Origin: AP-15 sp963747735
GTDB taxonomy: Bacteria; Pseudomonadota; Alphaproteobacteria; ATCC43930; CGMCC-115725
Length of the DNA stretch: 64,000 nt
Assembly: GCA_963747735.1 (NCBI GenBank)
Contig: CAVVGE010000008.1
Coordinates: 248,001 to 312,000 of the forward strand
Reading direction: 5' to 3'
Shown here in pieces: positions 7,867 through 16,300 of this stretch (the stretch's first letter is position 1; each line of letters opens with the position of its first letter). The notes beneath the pieces are model-generated. The model did no database searches. It saw nothing but the letters and a program-made list of their open reading frames with translations, and was not told the DNA's origin. Position numbers and translations under genes: made by a program.

Positions 7867-9405
7867 TTAAGGACGCTGGGGGCCGCCATCTTGGCGGGAA
7901 TCAGCGCCGACGCTGGCGGGCTGCCTCCGAATGGCCTTCGGGGTCGCCGTACCAACCGCCGTGGCCGCGCCCGCGCCGGTCGTCGTCATCGTCGTCATAG
8001 CGCGAACGTGTGCTGACAAACCGGCCTTCCTCGTCGCGCGGTCGGGAGTAGCGGCGGTCGTCATTTTCGTAGCGCAGCGCGAGCGGGCGCGGTCGTCGCC
8101 GCGACGCTCTTCCCAACCTTCGCGCGCCGCTTCCGCATGGCTGCGCGGGTCGCCGTACCAGCCGCCGCGGCCGCTACGCCGGCGGTCATCCTCGTCATCG
8201 TCGTCGTCGCGCGACCGCGAGCGGGCGCGGGTGTCACCGCGACGCTCTTCCCAACCTTCGCGCGCCGCTTCGGCATGACCGCGCGGGTCGCCAAACCAGC
8301 CGCCCTGGCCGCGGTCGCGGCTGTAACGGCGATCGTCGTCATCGTCGTCATAGCGCGCGCGTGACCAACTCATGCCGCGCCGGCCTTCCCAGCCTTCGCG
8401 CGAAGCTTCGGAGTGTCCCTCGGGGTCGCCGAACCAGCCGCCATGGCCGCGGCCGCCGCGCCGGTCGTCGTCATCGTCGTCATAGCGCGAACGTGTGCTG
8501 ACAAACCGGCCTTCCTCGTCGCGCGACCGGGAGTAGCGACGGTCGTCATCGTCATAGCGCGAGCGTGAACTGGTAAAGCGGCCCTCCTCGTCGCGGCCCC
8601 TCATCGCGCGGCGGTCGTCGTCATCGTCGTAGCGGCTGCGACTGCGACGCCGATCATCGTCGTCGTCACCGACAAATCGGCCGCGCTCGTCGCGCTCCAT
8701 CGTCGCACTCGATCCTCTTGCCATGGAGTTCTCCTTTGATGATGAGCTTTCGCCCCCGTTGATGCCGACTCCGAACGAACGGGTTTGTGGCCGGCCGAGC
8801 GCCCCCGTCTGCGCTTCGTTCATCAATTGCTGCTTGCGAGCGGCCAGCCGCTGCGCCAACTCGGCGGTGGCGACGCCGCTCTCCTTGGCCTTGGCGAGAA
8901 TGCCCTCGCGCGGCTTTTCTTCTTCTCGGACATGATGCCTGATGTCTTCCGACAGCACCTTTACTTTGGCGTCATAGTATTCGTCTTCCGGCGACCCGGC
9001 CTGGATTTCGATGATCAGCGCCTTGGCCCCGTCGTGCTCCACCTGCGCCTCGTCGAGCAGCCGCTGTTCCATACGGCCTCGGCAGGCCGGGTAAAAAATT
9101 TCCTCCTCGATCATCGTATGCACCACCAACGCGGTGCAGATTTGTTGCGCCAGCTGCTTTTTCTGCCGGCGGCCATCGGCTTTTTCGAATTCCGTGAAAA
9201 GCTGCTCCACATGCCGGTGATCCGTTTTGAGCATCGCAATCGGGTCGGTGCTCGATTCCCCCGCCTTGCCTTCCGATGGCGCCGTGACTTCCGATGACGC
9301 CTTATCTTCGGATGACGCCTCGTCTTCCGATGGGTTGGCGCCCGATCCACCGGGCGCGGTTGGACCGCCGGGGGCGCCGGCTTTGTCGGGATGGGTCTGT
9401 GCCAT
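7867..9405 (-). CDS. hemerythrin-domain protein, reading frame runs on into the stress protein
   Basis: Starts MAQTHPDKAGAPGG, then a low-complexity Ser/Glu region, then a hemerythrin-like four-helix domain from about residue 50: MLKTDHRHVEQLFTEFEK, VVHTMIEEEIFYPACR, VEHDGAKALI and DIRHHVREEEK. These carry the His and Glu ligands of a di-iron site, so binding of oxygen, NO or iron is likely. No stop codon follows the domain. The same frame continues through ESSSSKENSMARGSS into the Asp/Arg-rich protein downstream and ends at 7867. That gene has its own strong ribosome-binding site, so the product could be two proteins or a fusion. The last part of the frame (below about 8076) is out of phase. 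Confidence 0.7.
   Translation of the reverse strand: MAQTHPDKAGAPGGPTAPGGSGANPSEDEASSEDKASSEVTAPSEGKAGESSTDPIAMLKTDHRHVEQLFTEFEKADGRRQKKQLAQQICTALVVHTMIEEEIFYPACRGRMEQRLLDEAQVEHDGAKALIIEIQAGSPEDEYYDAKVKVLSEDIRHHVREEEKPREGILAKAKESGVATAELAQRLAARKQQLMNEAQTGALGRPQTRSFGVGINGGESSSSKENSMARGSSATMERDERGRFVGDDDDDRRRSRSRYDDDDDRRAMRGRDEEGRFTSSRSRYDDDDRRYSRSRDEEGRFVSTRSRYDDDDDDRRGGRGHGGWFGDPEGHSEASREGWEGRRGMSWSRARYDDDDDDRRYSRDRGQGGWFGDPRGHAEAAREGWEERRGDTRARSRSRDDDDDEDDRRRSGRGGWYGDPRSHAEAAREGWEERRGDDRARSRCATKMTTAATPDRATRKAGLSAHVRAMTTMTTTGAGAATAVGTATPKAIRRQPASVGADSRQDGGPQRP
7901..8724 (-). pseudogene. low-complexity Asp/Arg/Gly repeat protein with one frameshift
   Basis: Starts MARGSSATMERDERGRF at an ATG with AAAGGAG six bases upstream. 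The protein consists of alternating acidic-basic blocks (RSRYDDDDDDRR), RDEEGRFVS units and three or four repeats of GGWFGDPEGHSEASREGW. The latter slightly resemble the KGG/Con-10 type motifs of stress-induced proteins, but this is only a resemblance. Near 8076 one C appears to be missing: up to there the frame shows the repeats, and after it the repeats (DEEGRFVSTRSRYDDDD, GGWYGDPEGHSEA) continue in another frame to a stop at 7901. This may be real decay or a sequencing error. It probably belongs with the hemerythrin gene in a general stress locus. Confidence 0.6.
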
Positions 9406-9575
9406 GCCTTGTCTCCATTGTTGCGGGTCAATGCTGTGACGTGGTTGTCGCTTCGGCTTCGATCGTCGGCGCCCCGACGGTGCCTCCAAGACGCGCTTGC
9501 CGCTGCGGTGCTGCACGCCGCAACTGTCGCGGCCCGGCAACCGACGCTCCAAGTCAGTCAGCAAATCTCTTCCCG

Positions 9576-9600
9576 AACACTCCTCGCGCGGCCCGGTTCC
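9576..9600 (-). promoter_or_regulatory. candidate EcfG-type general stress promoter
   Basis: On the minus strand GGAAC (9600-9596) and GTT (9578-9576) are separated by 17 bp. This fits the alphaproteobacterial EcfG consensus (GGAAC, 16-17 bp, GTT). It lies about 170 bp upstream of the hemerythrin start and points toward it. Hemerythrins and low-complexity stress proteins are typical EcfG targets. The motif is short, so chance occurrence is possible. Confidence 0.35.
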
Positions 9601-9798
9601 GCCAGGCGATCCCAAATCGCCGACGGTTTTTTTCAAATGAAATCTTAAGTGGTGTAGTCTCGGCAGAAGAGAAACTTAAGCGCGGCAAAATCTTGTTGGC
9701 CGACCATGGCGACGCAGCGGCGGAACTCCGACCGCAACCCGAAGGTTTGCGACGTGCACAAATATCAAAGCACGGCCAATCAACGGGAGGGCCGCCCG

Positions 9799-10176
9799 GT
9801 GCAGATACTTCTCGGAGCTTTGGTCGCTGCGATCGTCGCGAGCAGCCTTTCGGGCCATATGCAGACCGCTCGAACGCCGGGGCTGTCGGATGCGCGACCG
9901 CAGCCCGGCCCCGTTACCGGCCCGGCGGCGAGAGCGCCGGCGCCGGCGGGCGCCGAGCGAGGTCGGTCCGGCTCGCCATCGAGCGCGATCCCGCCGCAAA
10001 TCCATGTCCGGCCGGCAATCGACCGAGCGGCGGTTTCCGGCCTTCCCGCCCTACCGGACTGGATGGATGAGATTTACCCGGTCTGGGCGCGGGTCCTCAG
10101 CGAGCCGACCGCGATCCCGGTTGCGCTGGTCGGAGCTTTCGGCGGCGCTCGACATGGTCGCGGGCGTTCGGCATAA
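9799..10176 (+). CDS. hypothetical membrane-anchored protein
   Basis: A 125-residue frame starting at GTG with GGGAGG eight bases upstream. It opens with VQILLGALVAAIVASSLSGH, an N-terminal hydrophobic anchor or signal. A Pro/Ala-rich linker and LPDWMDEIYPVWARVLSEPT follow. No family recognised. The frame is open further upstream to an ATG at 9706, but the GTG has the better ribosome-binding site and the hydrophobic N-terminus. Confidence 0.45.
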   Translation: MQILLGALVAAIVASSLSGHMQTARTPGLSDARPQPGPVTGPAARAPAPAGAERGRSGSPSSAIPPQIHVRPAIDRAAVSGLPALPDWMDEIYPVWARVLSEPTAIPVALVGAFGGARHGRGRSA

Positions 10177-10622
10177 GCCGGCGATGGGCCGTCGCTGAAT
10201 CGAATCGCCGGTCGCCGCGTTTTCCACCGTCTCAAACGATGGGGGAAACTTGTGCAGGCAGCGAGGGTGCGGGTGGCCGGCGGTAACCTCGTTCAGCAAT
10301 TGACCGAGATGCAGATCCGGCTGGGCGGCCGTCGCTGCGAGCCGTCGAGCTTCTCTATTTCTATCTCGGGTCGGCTCTTAAAATCCGCGTCGTGTCCGAA
10401 GTAGGCGACGAAGCCCGAGCGTTCGCGCAAAAATTTGGCGGCTCTTTGCTGCTGACCTTCGCCCGAGCGCGATGGCCGTTTTCATAGACCGCTCCGCCGG
10501 CAAAGGCTCGAATGGGCATTGCTGCCACGATCGACAAGCGGCTGGTGCACGCCGACGAATCCGTGCAACGATCGCGGGGTCATATACGCTTTCGCCAATC
10601 TCTCCGAAGGGACTGTCCGGAC
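10177..10622. other. 446-bp region without a recognised gene
   Basis: No gene with supporting motifs is seen. One stretch around 10335-10490 has a plus-strand frame reading RAVELLYFYLGSALKIRV that ends in a stop and lacks a start. It could be the remnant of a small gene but cannot be assigned. Confidence 0.4.
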
Positions 10623-11570
10623 ATGACACAATCGTTGCAGGGGACGAGATTTACCGCGGCTCCATTGACCTTTGTCGTCAAGCACGAGCTGTGGGACGGC
10701 AACATTCACGACCATGCCGACCAGGGCGTGACCATCGCCGTGGCGGCGCAGGTCGGCGGCAAAGAAACCGCGCTGTTGCGGTTCAACTGCTTCGACCAGG
10801 AACGAAGCTACATCTACGGGCCGGAGAACTCCGATCCGCCGGGCGGGGCCGAGATGGCCGACGACCAGGCCCCGACGATCGCGAGCCTCGGGCAGGTTTA
10901 CCGAATGGACCCGATAGCGGACGGCAACCCGATTGGCTGGACGGTGCGGACGCTGGAGACCAAGCTCCCGAAGATGCTGGAAAGAGCCGGGTATCCGCAG
11001 ATCGCCGCCGCAACCGATCTCGGCGAGGTGCGGCGTGTCCTGCCCGAGGTGGAAACCTGCGCCCACGGGCTCTTTGCCGCCAAGCGCAACACCGTCAAGC
11101 ATAACCGGGGCACGCATATCTTCCCGGCCGGCAATATTCGCTTCGGGCTCGAAATGCGGCGACAAGCCGGGGGTGACGGCGGCCTTGCGGTCCATGTCCT
11201 GACCGACATCGGCGGCTCCGCGGGCAAGACCTACGTCGACGAGACCGAGATCTTGGCCTTCGACTGCTTCTGGCAATACCCGCATTATCACTATGGCCCG
11301 CGCAACAAGAACCATCGAATTTTTTGGGACAAGACATTGGTCGAGGATCCGCTCGGCTGGGTTTTCGAGCAGCTCGAAAACCGGAAATTGGGTCAGATGA
11401 TCGAGCGGGCCGGCTATCCCGGTGTCGCCGCCGATCTCGATCTGGAAAAGATCGCCGCCATCTTGCCGACGGTGAAAAAGAAGGCGCGCGAGATGCAGGC
11501 GCAAGGCGAGGCATTGACCGGGCACCCGGGCTTGCCTGCGGAGACGACCCCAAACCTGGTCCCCGGCTGA
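10623..11570 (+). CDS. uncharacterised protein with an internally duplicated domain
   Basis: 315 residues starting MTQSLQGTRFTAA. The protein is two diverged copies of one domain. Copy one has LLRFNCFDQERSYIYGPEN, then NPIGWTVRTLETKLPKMLE and RAGYP. Copy two has ILAFDCFWQYPHYHYGPRN, then DPLGWVFEQLENRKLGQMIE and RAGYP. The shared pattern is an aromatic/Cys strand ending in YGP-N, then GW, then a helix ending RAGYP. No catalytic motif or signal peptide is evident, so a cytoplasmic location is likely. The function is unknown. A glutathione-transferase gene follows after 96 bp on the same strand. Confidence 0.8.
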   Translation: MTQSLQGTRFTAAPLTFVVKHELWDGNIHDHADQGVTIAVAAQVGGKETALLRFNCFDQERSYIYGPENSDPPGGAEMADDQAPTIASLGQVYRMDPIADGNPIGWTVRTLETKLPKMLERAGYPQIAAATDLGEVRRVLPEVETCAHGLFAAKRNTVKHNRGTHIFPAGNIRFGLEMRRQAGGDGGLAVHVLTDIGGSAGKTYVDETEILAFDCFWQYPHYHYGPRNKNHRIFWDKTLVEDPLGWVFEQLENRKLGQMIERAGYPGVAADLDLEKIAAILPTVKKKAREMQAQGEALTGHPGLPAETTPNLVPG

Positions 11571-11622
11571 CACCCAACCAAAGGGCGCGCACGGCCTCTC
11601 GCGACAAGGCGGTTGCTCGCGC

Positions 11623-11658
11623 GCCCGACGATCTTTGGAGGCCCGACGATTTTTGGAG
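11623..11658 (+). repeat. 18-bp tandem duplication carrying the ribosome-binding site
   Basis: Two 18-bp units (GCCCGACGATCTTTGGAG and a copy with one C-to-T change) lie directly before the YghU-type gene. Each contains GGAG. The second GGAG is followed by GTTTGAGA and the ATG; it is the likely functional site. Confidence 0.85.
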
Positions 11659-11666
11659 GTTTGAGA

Positions 11667-12647
11667 ATGGCCGATACGTCTGAATACGTCCCACCCAAGG
11701 TTTGGGCTTGGAACAAGCCGAGCGGCGGCAGGTTCGCCAACATCAACCGCCCGACCGCGGGCGCGCAGCACGAGAAGGAATTGCCGGTCGGACGCCACCC
11801 GTTGCAGCTCTATTCGCTGGGCACGCCAAACGGCGTGAAAGTCACGATAATGCTCGAAGAGCTGCTGGCGCTGGGGCACAAGGGCGCCGAATACGATGCC
11901 TGGCTGATCCGGATCGGCGACGGCGACCAGTTCGGCAGCGACTTTGTCGCGGCCAACCCGAACTCGAAGATCCCGGCGCTCGTCGATCGCAGCGGCCCCA
12001 AGCCGATCCGGGTCTTCGAGACCGGCGCCATCCTGATGCATCTCGCCGAAAAATTCCGCGAGCTCCTGCCGACGGAGGCCGCGGCGCGCGCCGAATGCCT
12101 CTCATGGCTGTTTTGGCAGATGGGCAGCACGCCCTATGTCGGCGGCGGCTTCGGCCACTTTTACGCCTACGCGCCCGTAAAGATCGAATATGCGATCGAC
12201 CGGTTCGCGATGGAGACAAAGCGGCTGCTCGACGTGCTCGATCGGCGGCTCGGCGAGAGCGAATATGTCGCGGGCCCCGCCTACACGATCGCCGACATCG
12301 CGATCTTCCCGTGGTATGGCGGGCTGGCGAAGTTCAACCAATATGGGGCGGCCGAGTTCCTTTCGGTCCAGGACTACAAGAACGTCCAGCGCTGGGCCGA
12401 CCAGCTGCTCGAACGGCCGGCCGTCCGGCGCGGGCGCATGGTCAACCGGCTCTCCGGCGAGCCGTCGAGCCAATTGCACGAACGCCACGACGCCAGCGAC
12501 TTCGACACCAAGACGCAGGACAAGCTCGCCGCCGCGCAGCGAGCTGAGCCGGCGGTATCCCGAGCGGCACCGGACGCATTACCCCCCCCCGACCCGCCCC
12601 CATCGAGGGGGGAGTCAAGGTGTGCCGATAAAGGCCCTCCCCCTTGA
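11667..12647 (+). CDS. YghU-type glutathione-dependent disulfide-bond oxidoreductase
   Basis: Nu-class glutathione transferase, 326 residues. The N-terminal lead YVPPKVWAWNKPSGGRFANI is characteristic of YghU. It is followed by the thioredoxin-like domain (PLQLYSLGTPNGVKVTIMLE, NPNSKIPALVD, FETGAILMHLAEKF) and the all-alpha domain (YTIADIAIFPWYGGL). Such proteins reduce disulfides with glutathione in the cytoplasm. The family normally ends soon after FDTKTQDKLAAAQ. Here the frame continues about 38 residues into a palindromic intergenic repeat, so the natural stop seems lost or the repeat inserted ahead of it. Confidence 0.9.
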   Translation: MADTSEYVPPKVWAWNKPSGGRFANINRPTAGAQHEKELPVGRHPLQLYSLGTPNGVKVTIMLEELLALGHKGAEYDAWLIRIGDGDQFGSDFVAANPNSKIPALVDRSGPKPIRVFETGAILMHLAEKFRELLPTEAAARAECLSWLFWQMGSTPYVGGGFGHFYAYAPVKIEYAIDRFAMETKRLLDVLDRRLGESEYVAGPAYTIADIAIFPWYGGLAKFNQYGAAEFLSVQDYKNVQRWADQLLERPAVRRGRMVNRLSGEPSSQLHERHDASDFDTKTQDKLAAAQRAEPAVSRAAPDALPPPDPPPSRGESRCADKGPPP

Positions 12648-12668
12648 TGGGGCGGGTTTGGGAGGGGG
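12586..12668. repeat. palindromic intergenic repeat
   Basis: An imperfect inverted repeat with arms of about 25 bp, each itself nearly palindromic (CCCCCATCGAGGGG in the left arm, CCCCCTTGATGGGG in the right). It lies between two convergent genes, where it could act as a terminator for both. Such GC-rich palindromes are common repeats in alphaproteobacterial genomes. The C-terminus of the YghU-type protein is read from it. Confidence 0.75.
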
Positions 12669-12725
12669 TGAGATGGGAGAGGGTCTGGAGGGGGTGAGCG
12701 CAGTGCAATTTGATCGGAACCCGCG

Positions 12726-13854
12726 CTACTGCAAGCCGTAGAACCCCATGGCGCCCCCCGCCATGACCTGGTGCCGTGCCGTGTCCGACAGCGGGCCGAG
12801 CCGGTCGCGGACCATTTGCGGGGCACCCGGGAAAGAAGCCGTCCTGGTGCGGATAGTCGGTCGCCCACATGATCTTGTGCGGACCGATATAGTCGGCCAG
12901 CACGGCGATCGAACCCTCGACCGGCTCGAACGAGATCCAGCAATTGCGCTGGAACAATTCGGTCGGCCGCATCTTCGGCGCGGTGTCGTTAAAGCCATGG
13001 TCGTCGAAATGGCGGTCCATGCGATCGAGCCAAGGCGCCATCCAGCCGCCGCCCGATTCCAAAAAGGCGATGCGCAGCCGCGGATGGCGGTCGACCACAC
13101 CACCCCAGATCACCGCCATTGCCGCCAGCATCATCTCCATCGTGTGGCTGATCATGTGGCGCGCCGCGCGGTCGCTCGCGAAACGGTCGACGCCGACGGT
13201 CGGCATCGCATTGGTCTGGCCTTCATGAAAGCCGATCGAAAAATCCAGCGCCTCGGCCGCCGTCCAGAACGGGTCGTAGATCGGATCGCTGATCATCTTG
13301 TTGTCGTGATACGGGTTCGGCCGCAGAAACCCGCCGCGCATGCCGAGCTCCTTTTTGGCGTAGCGCATCTCGGCGATCGCCAGCTCGACCGACTGCATCG
13401 GCAGCATCGCGACCCCGAACAGCCGCTCCGGATAGGGCTTGCAATAATCGGCGAGCCAGCGGTTATAGGCGCGGCACATCGCGGCCGCCATCGGCGGGTC
13501 ATCGACCGCGCCGGCGAAGAGCCCGAGGCTCGGATAGAGAAAAGCGGCGTCGATGCCGTCGAAATCCATGTCCTTGATGCGGGCATGCGGATCGAACCCG
13601 CCCTTTTTCCCCTCGGCAAATTTCAAGCTGTCGAGCTTGACTGTGCCCTGGCGGACGCCGACCGCGCCGAGGCTGCCGATCCCCCGCGGATTGCCGAGCA
13701 ATTTGCCGTCGACGCTCATGCGCTCCTTGCCGTTCTCGTCGATCACCATGCGCGGCCGGCGCTCGCGAAACGCCGGGTCCATATACTCCTCCCACAGCGA
13801 GAACGGCTCGAGGACATGACCATCGGCATCGATCGTGTTGTAGGCGAGCGCCAT
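12726..13854 (-). pseudogene. amidohydrolase family 2 protein with a frameshift
   Basis: Metal-dependent hydrolase of the Amidohydro_2 family. Starts MALAYNTIDADGHVLEPF with AGGAG seven bases upstream, and continues with typical segments (FDGIDAAFLYPSLGLF, AAMCRAYNRWLADYC, RLRIAFLESGGGWMAPWLDR, KIMWATDYPHQDGFFPG). At 12826-12831 a run CCCGGG appears one base too long. After it the expected family ending APQMVRDRLGPL and GAMGFYGLQ is in another frame, stopping at 12726. Removing one G gives a complete protein of about 375 residues. The indel may be a consensus error in a short homopolymer. Confidence 0.85.
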
Positions 13855-14056
13855 GACCCGTCTCCTTTTGGGATATGTGCGACCCGCCGATCCTAGCGGA
13901 GGCCGACGAAGGGCGCGAGGGCGAACCCGGAGCGGGAGGCAAAAGAGCGCGCCGGGCGGCTTGTGGCCCATGGGCGGCTTGTGGCACTGGGCGGCGAGCG
14001 GCGACAATGTGCGGATTTCGGCGTTTGCGCCCGCCAGTCACCTGATGAGGACCGTC

Positions 14057-15442
14057 ATGTCGCTTTCGAACTCTCCCGATCCTGCGCTGCGCGAAGCGGT
14101 GGTGCGGCAGGACCTCGGCAACGTCCTGCACCCGATCGTCCAGCATAAGACCCTGGAATCGAAGCAGATGGTCGTCAGCGGCGGCGAGGGCTCGACAATC
14201 GTCGATGCCGACGGCACCGAATATCTCGACGCCATGGCCGGGTTGTGGTGCGTCAATATCGGCTATGGCCGCAGCGAGCTCGCCGAGGTCGCCGCCGAGC
14301 AGATGCGGCAATTGTCGTATTTCCCGCACACCGCGATGAACGCGCCGGCCGCGGGGCTCGCCGAAAAGATCAACGCGCTGATGGGCGGCGGCTATCACAC
14401 CTATTTCGTCAATTCCGGCTCCGAGGCGAACGAGGCCGGGTTCAAGATCGCCCGGCAATACATGAAGCACGAATACCCGGGCGAATACCGCTTCAAGACC
14501 GTGAGCCGCTATTTCGCCTATCACGGCACCACGCTCGCCACGCTCGATGCCGGCGGCATGGGCGAGCGCAAGGCAAAGTTCGAGCCCTTTTCCGGCGACT
14601 TCGTCCACGTCGCCCCGCCCTATTGCTACCGCTGCCCGTTCGGGCTCAGCTATCCGAGCTGCGGGCTCGCCTGCGTCAAGAACATGGAGCACGCGATCCA
14701 GGGCGAAGGGCCCGAGACGGTCGCCGAGGTGATCGTCGAGCCGATCATGAGCGGTGTCGGCGTCGCGGTGCCGCCCGACGAATACCTGCCGGAGGTCGAG
14801 AGCCTCTGCCGCAAATACGGCATCCTTTTGCACGTGGACGAGGTCATCAACGGCTTCGGCCGCACCGGCAAGATGTTCGCGCACCAGCATTATGGCGTGT
14901 CGCCCGATATCGTCGCCGTCGCCAAGGGCATTTCCAGCGCCTACCTGCCGATCGCCGCGACGGTGGTAAAGAACAAGGTGTTCGACAGCTTCTACGGCGA
15001 TCCGGCCGCGAACCGGCAGGTGGCCCAGGTCAACACCTATGGCGGCCACCCGGTCGCAGCCGCGGTCGCATTGCGCAACATCGAGATCATGGAGGCCGAA
15101 AAGCTCGCCGACCGGGCCGCGGATGTCGGCGCTTATCTCCTCGACGGGGTGCGCGGATTGATGCGCCACAAGGCGGTCGGCGACGTCCGCGGCAAGGGGC
15201 TCCTGATCGGCATCGAGCTGGTCAAGGACCGCGCCACAAAGGAGCCGGCGGCGGCGAAACGATGGGTGCGCGTCGTCGATTTCTGCCGCGACCACGGCGT
15301 CATCGTCGGCCGCGCCGGCGGCGGCGCCCGCTACAGCAGCACCATCGCGCTCAGCCCGCCGCTGGTCATTACCCGGGCGGAATGCGACCGCGTCGTCGAG
15401 ACGCTCGACCGGGCGCTCCAGACAACCCTCGCCTTGTCCTAA
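14057..15442 (+). CDS. class III aminotransferase, taurine-pyruvate type
   Basis: 461-residue PLP enzyme of aminotransferase class III. Visible: the cofactor loop NSGSEANEAGFKIAR, YFAYHGTTLATL, YCYRCPFGLSYPSC (a Cys-rich segment typical of taurine/omega-amino acid:pyruvate enzymes), HVDEVINGFGRTGKMF, and the Schiff-base Lys at residue 290 in VAVAKGISSAYLPIAA. It probably transfers an amino group from taurine or another omega-amino compound to pyruvate. Exact substrate is inferred only. The start is chosen because GAGGA lies five bases before the ATG. A luciferase-like monooxygenase gene follows after 30 bp and may be co-transcribed. Confidence 0.88.
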   Translation: MSLSNSPDPALREAVVRQDLGNVLHPIVQHKTLESKQMVVSGGEGSTIVDADGTEYLDAMAGLWCVNIGYGRSELAEVAAEQMRQLSYFPHTAMNAPAAGLAEKINALMGGGYHTYFVNSGSEANEAGFKIARQYMKHEYPGEYRFKTVSRYFAYHGTTLATLDAGGMGERKAKFEPFSGDFVHVAPPYCYRCPFGLSYPSCGLACVKNMEHAIQGEGPETVAEVIVEPIMSGVGVAVPPDEYLPEVESLCRKYGILLHVDEVINGFGRTGKMFAHQHYGVSPDIVAVAKGISSAYLPIAATVVKNKVFDSFYGDPAANRQVAQVNTYGGHPVAAAVALRNIEIMEAEKLADRAADVGAYLLDGVRGLMRHKAVGDVRGKGLLIGIELVKDRATKEPAAAKRWVRVVDFCRDHGVIVGRAGGGARYSSTIALSPPLVITRAECDRVVETLDRALQTTLALS

Positions 15443-15472
15443 AATCGAGCGCGGGCAATTTGGAGGCAGCGC

Positions 15473-16300
15473 ATGCGGGTCGGGATTCATCTGCCGCATA
15501 TCGGGCGCAAGGCCGGACCCGAGGCGATCCGCCGCGCGGCGGTCCAGGCCGAGGCGCTGGGCTTTGCCGACGCCTGGGTCAGCGAGCACATCATCGTGCC
15601 GAAGGGTGCGGCCTACCCGCCATCGGCGCTGTTCTACGATCCGGTGCTGACCTTGACCTGGGCCGCCGCCTACACGCAGCGGATCGGGCTCGGCACCAGC
15701 GTCCTGGTATTGCCGATGCGCCACCCGCTGCCGCTCGCCAAGGAATTGGCGACATTGCAGAACCTCAGCGGCGGGAGGCTGATCCTCGGCGCCGGGGTCG
15801 GCTGGATGGCGGCCGAGTTCGCCGCCCTCGGCGCACCCTTCGGCGAGCGCGGCCGGCGCATGGACGAGGGCATCGCGCTGATGCGCGCGGTCTGGTCCGA
15901 CGATCCGGTCACCTTCCCGACCCGCCATATCCCGGCCGTGGTCGAGGAGATGCGGATGCTGCCCAAGCCGGAAAAGCCGATCCCGATCTGGATCGGCGGC
16001 AGCTCGGCGCCGGCGCTGGCGCGCGCCGCCCGGCTCGACGGCTGGCACGGCTCGCGGCTGTCGCCCGACGAGGCGCGGCCGATCGTGCGCCGCCTGCGCG
16101 AGCAGCGGCCCGAGCCCGAATTCGCGATTTCGCTGCGCTATGGCTGGGATGGCAAAGAGGAGGCGGCACTCACCGACCGGCTCGCCGCCTATGGTGCGGC
16201 CGGCATCGATCATGTGCTGGTCGAGCCGGGCGAACGCAGTCTCGAGGATTGGCTTGCCGCGGTCGAGCGCGTGGCGCGCGCCAGCGAGGGCCTCCGATAA
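15473..16300 (+). CDS. LLM class flavin-dependent oxidoreductase
   Basis: 275-residue luciferase-like monooxygenase (TIM barrel). It starts MRVGIHLPHIGRKAG and has FADAWVSEHIIVP, RIGLGTSVLVLPMRHP, LILGAGVGWMAAEF and PIPIWIGGSSAPAL, all typical of the F420/FMN-dependent branch. Whether it uses F420 or FMN cannot be decided from sequence. GGAGG lies seven bases before the ATG. Its place 30 bp after the aminotransferase suggests a shared catabolic role. Confidence 0.88.
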   Translation: MRVGIHLPHIGRKAGPEAIRRAAVQAEALGFADAWVSEHIIVPKGAAYPPSALFYDPVLTLTWAAAYTQRIGLGTSVLVLPMRHPLPLAKELATLQNLSGGRLILGAGVGWMAAEFAALGAPFGERGRRMDEGIALMRAVWSDDPVTFPTRHIPAVVEEMRMLPKPEKPIPIWIGGSSAPALARAARLDGWHGSRLSPDEARPIVRRLREQRPEPEFAISLRYGWDGKEEAALTDRLAAYGAAGIDHVLVEPGERSLEDWLAAVERVARASEGLR

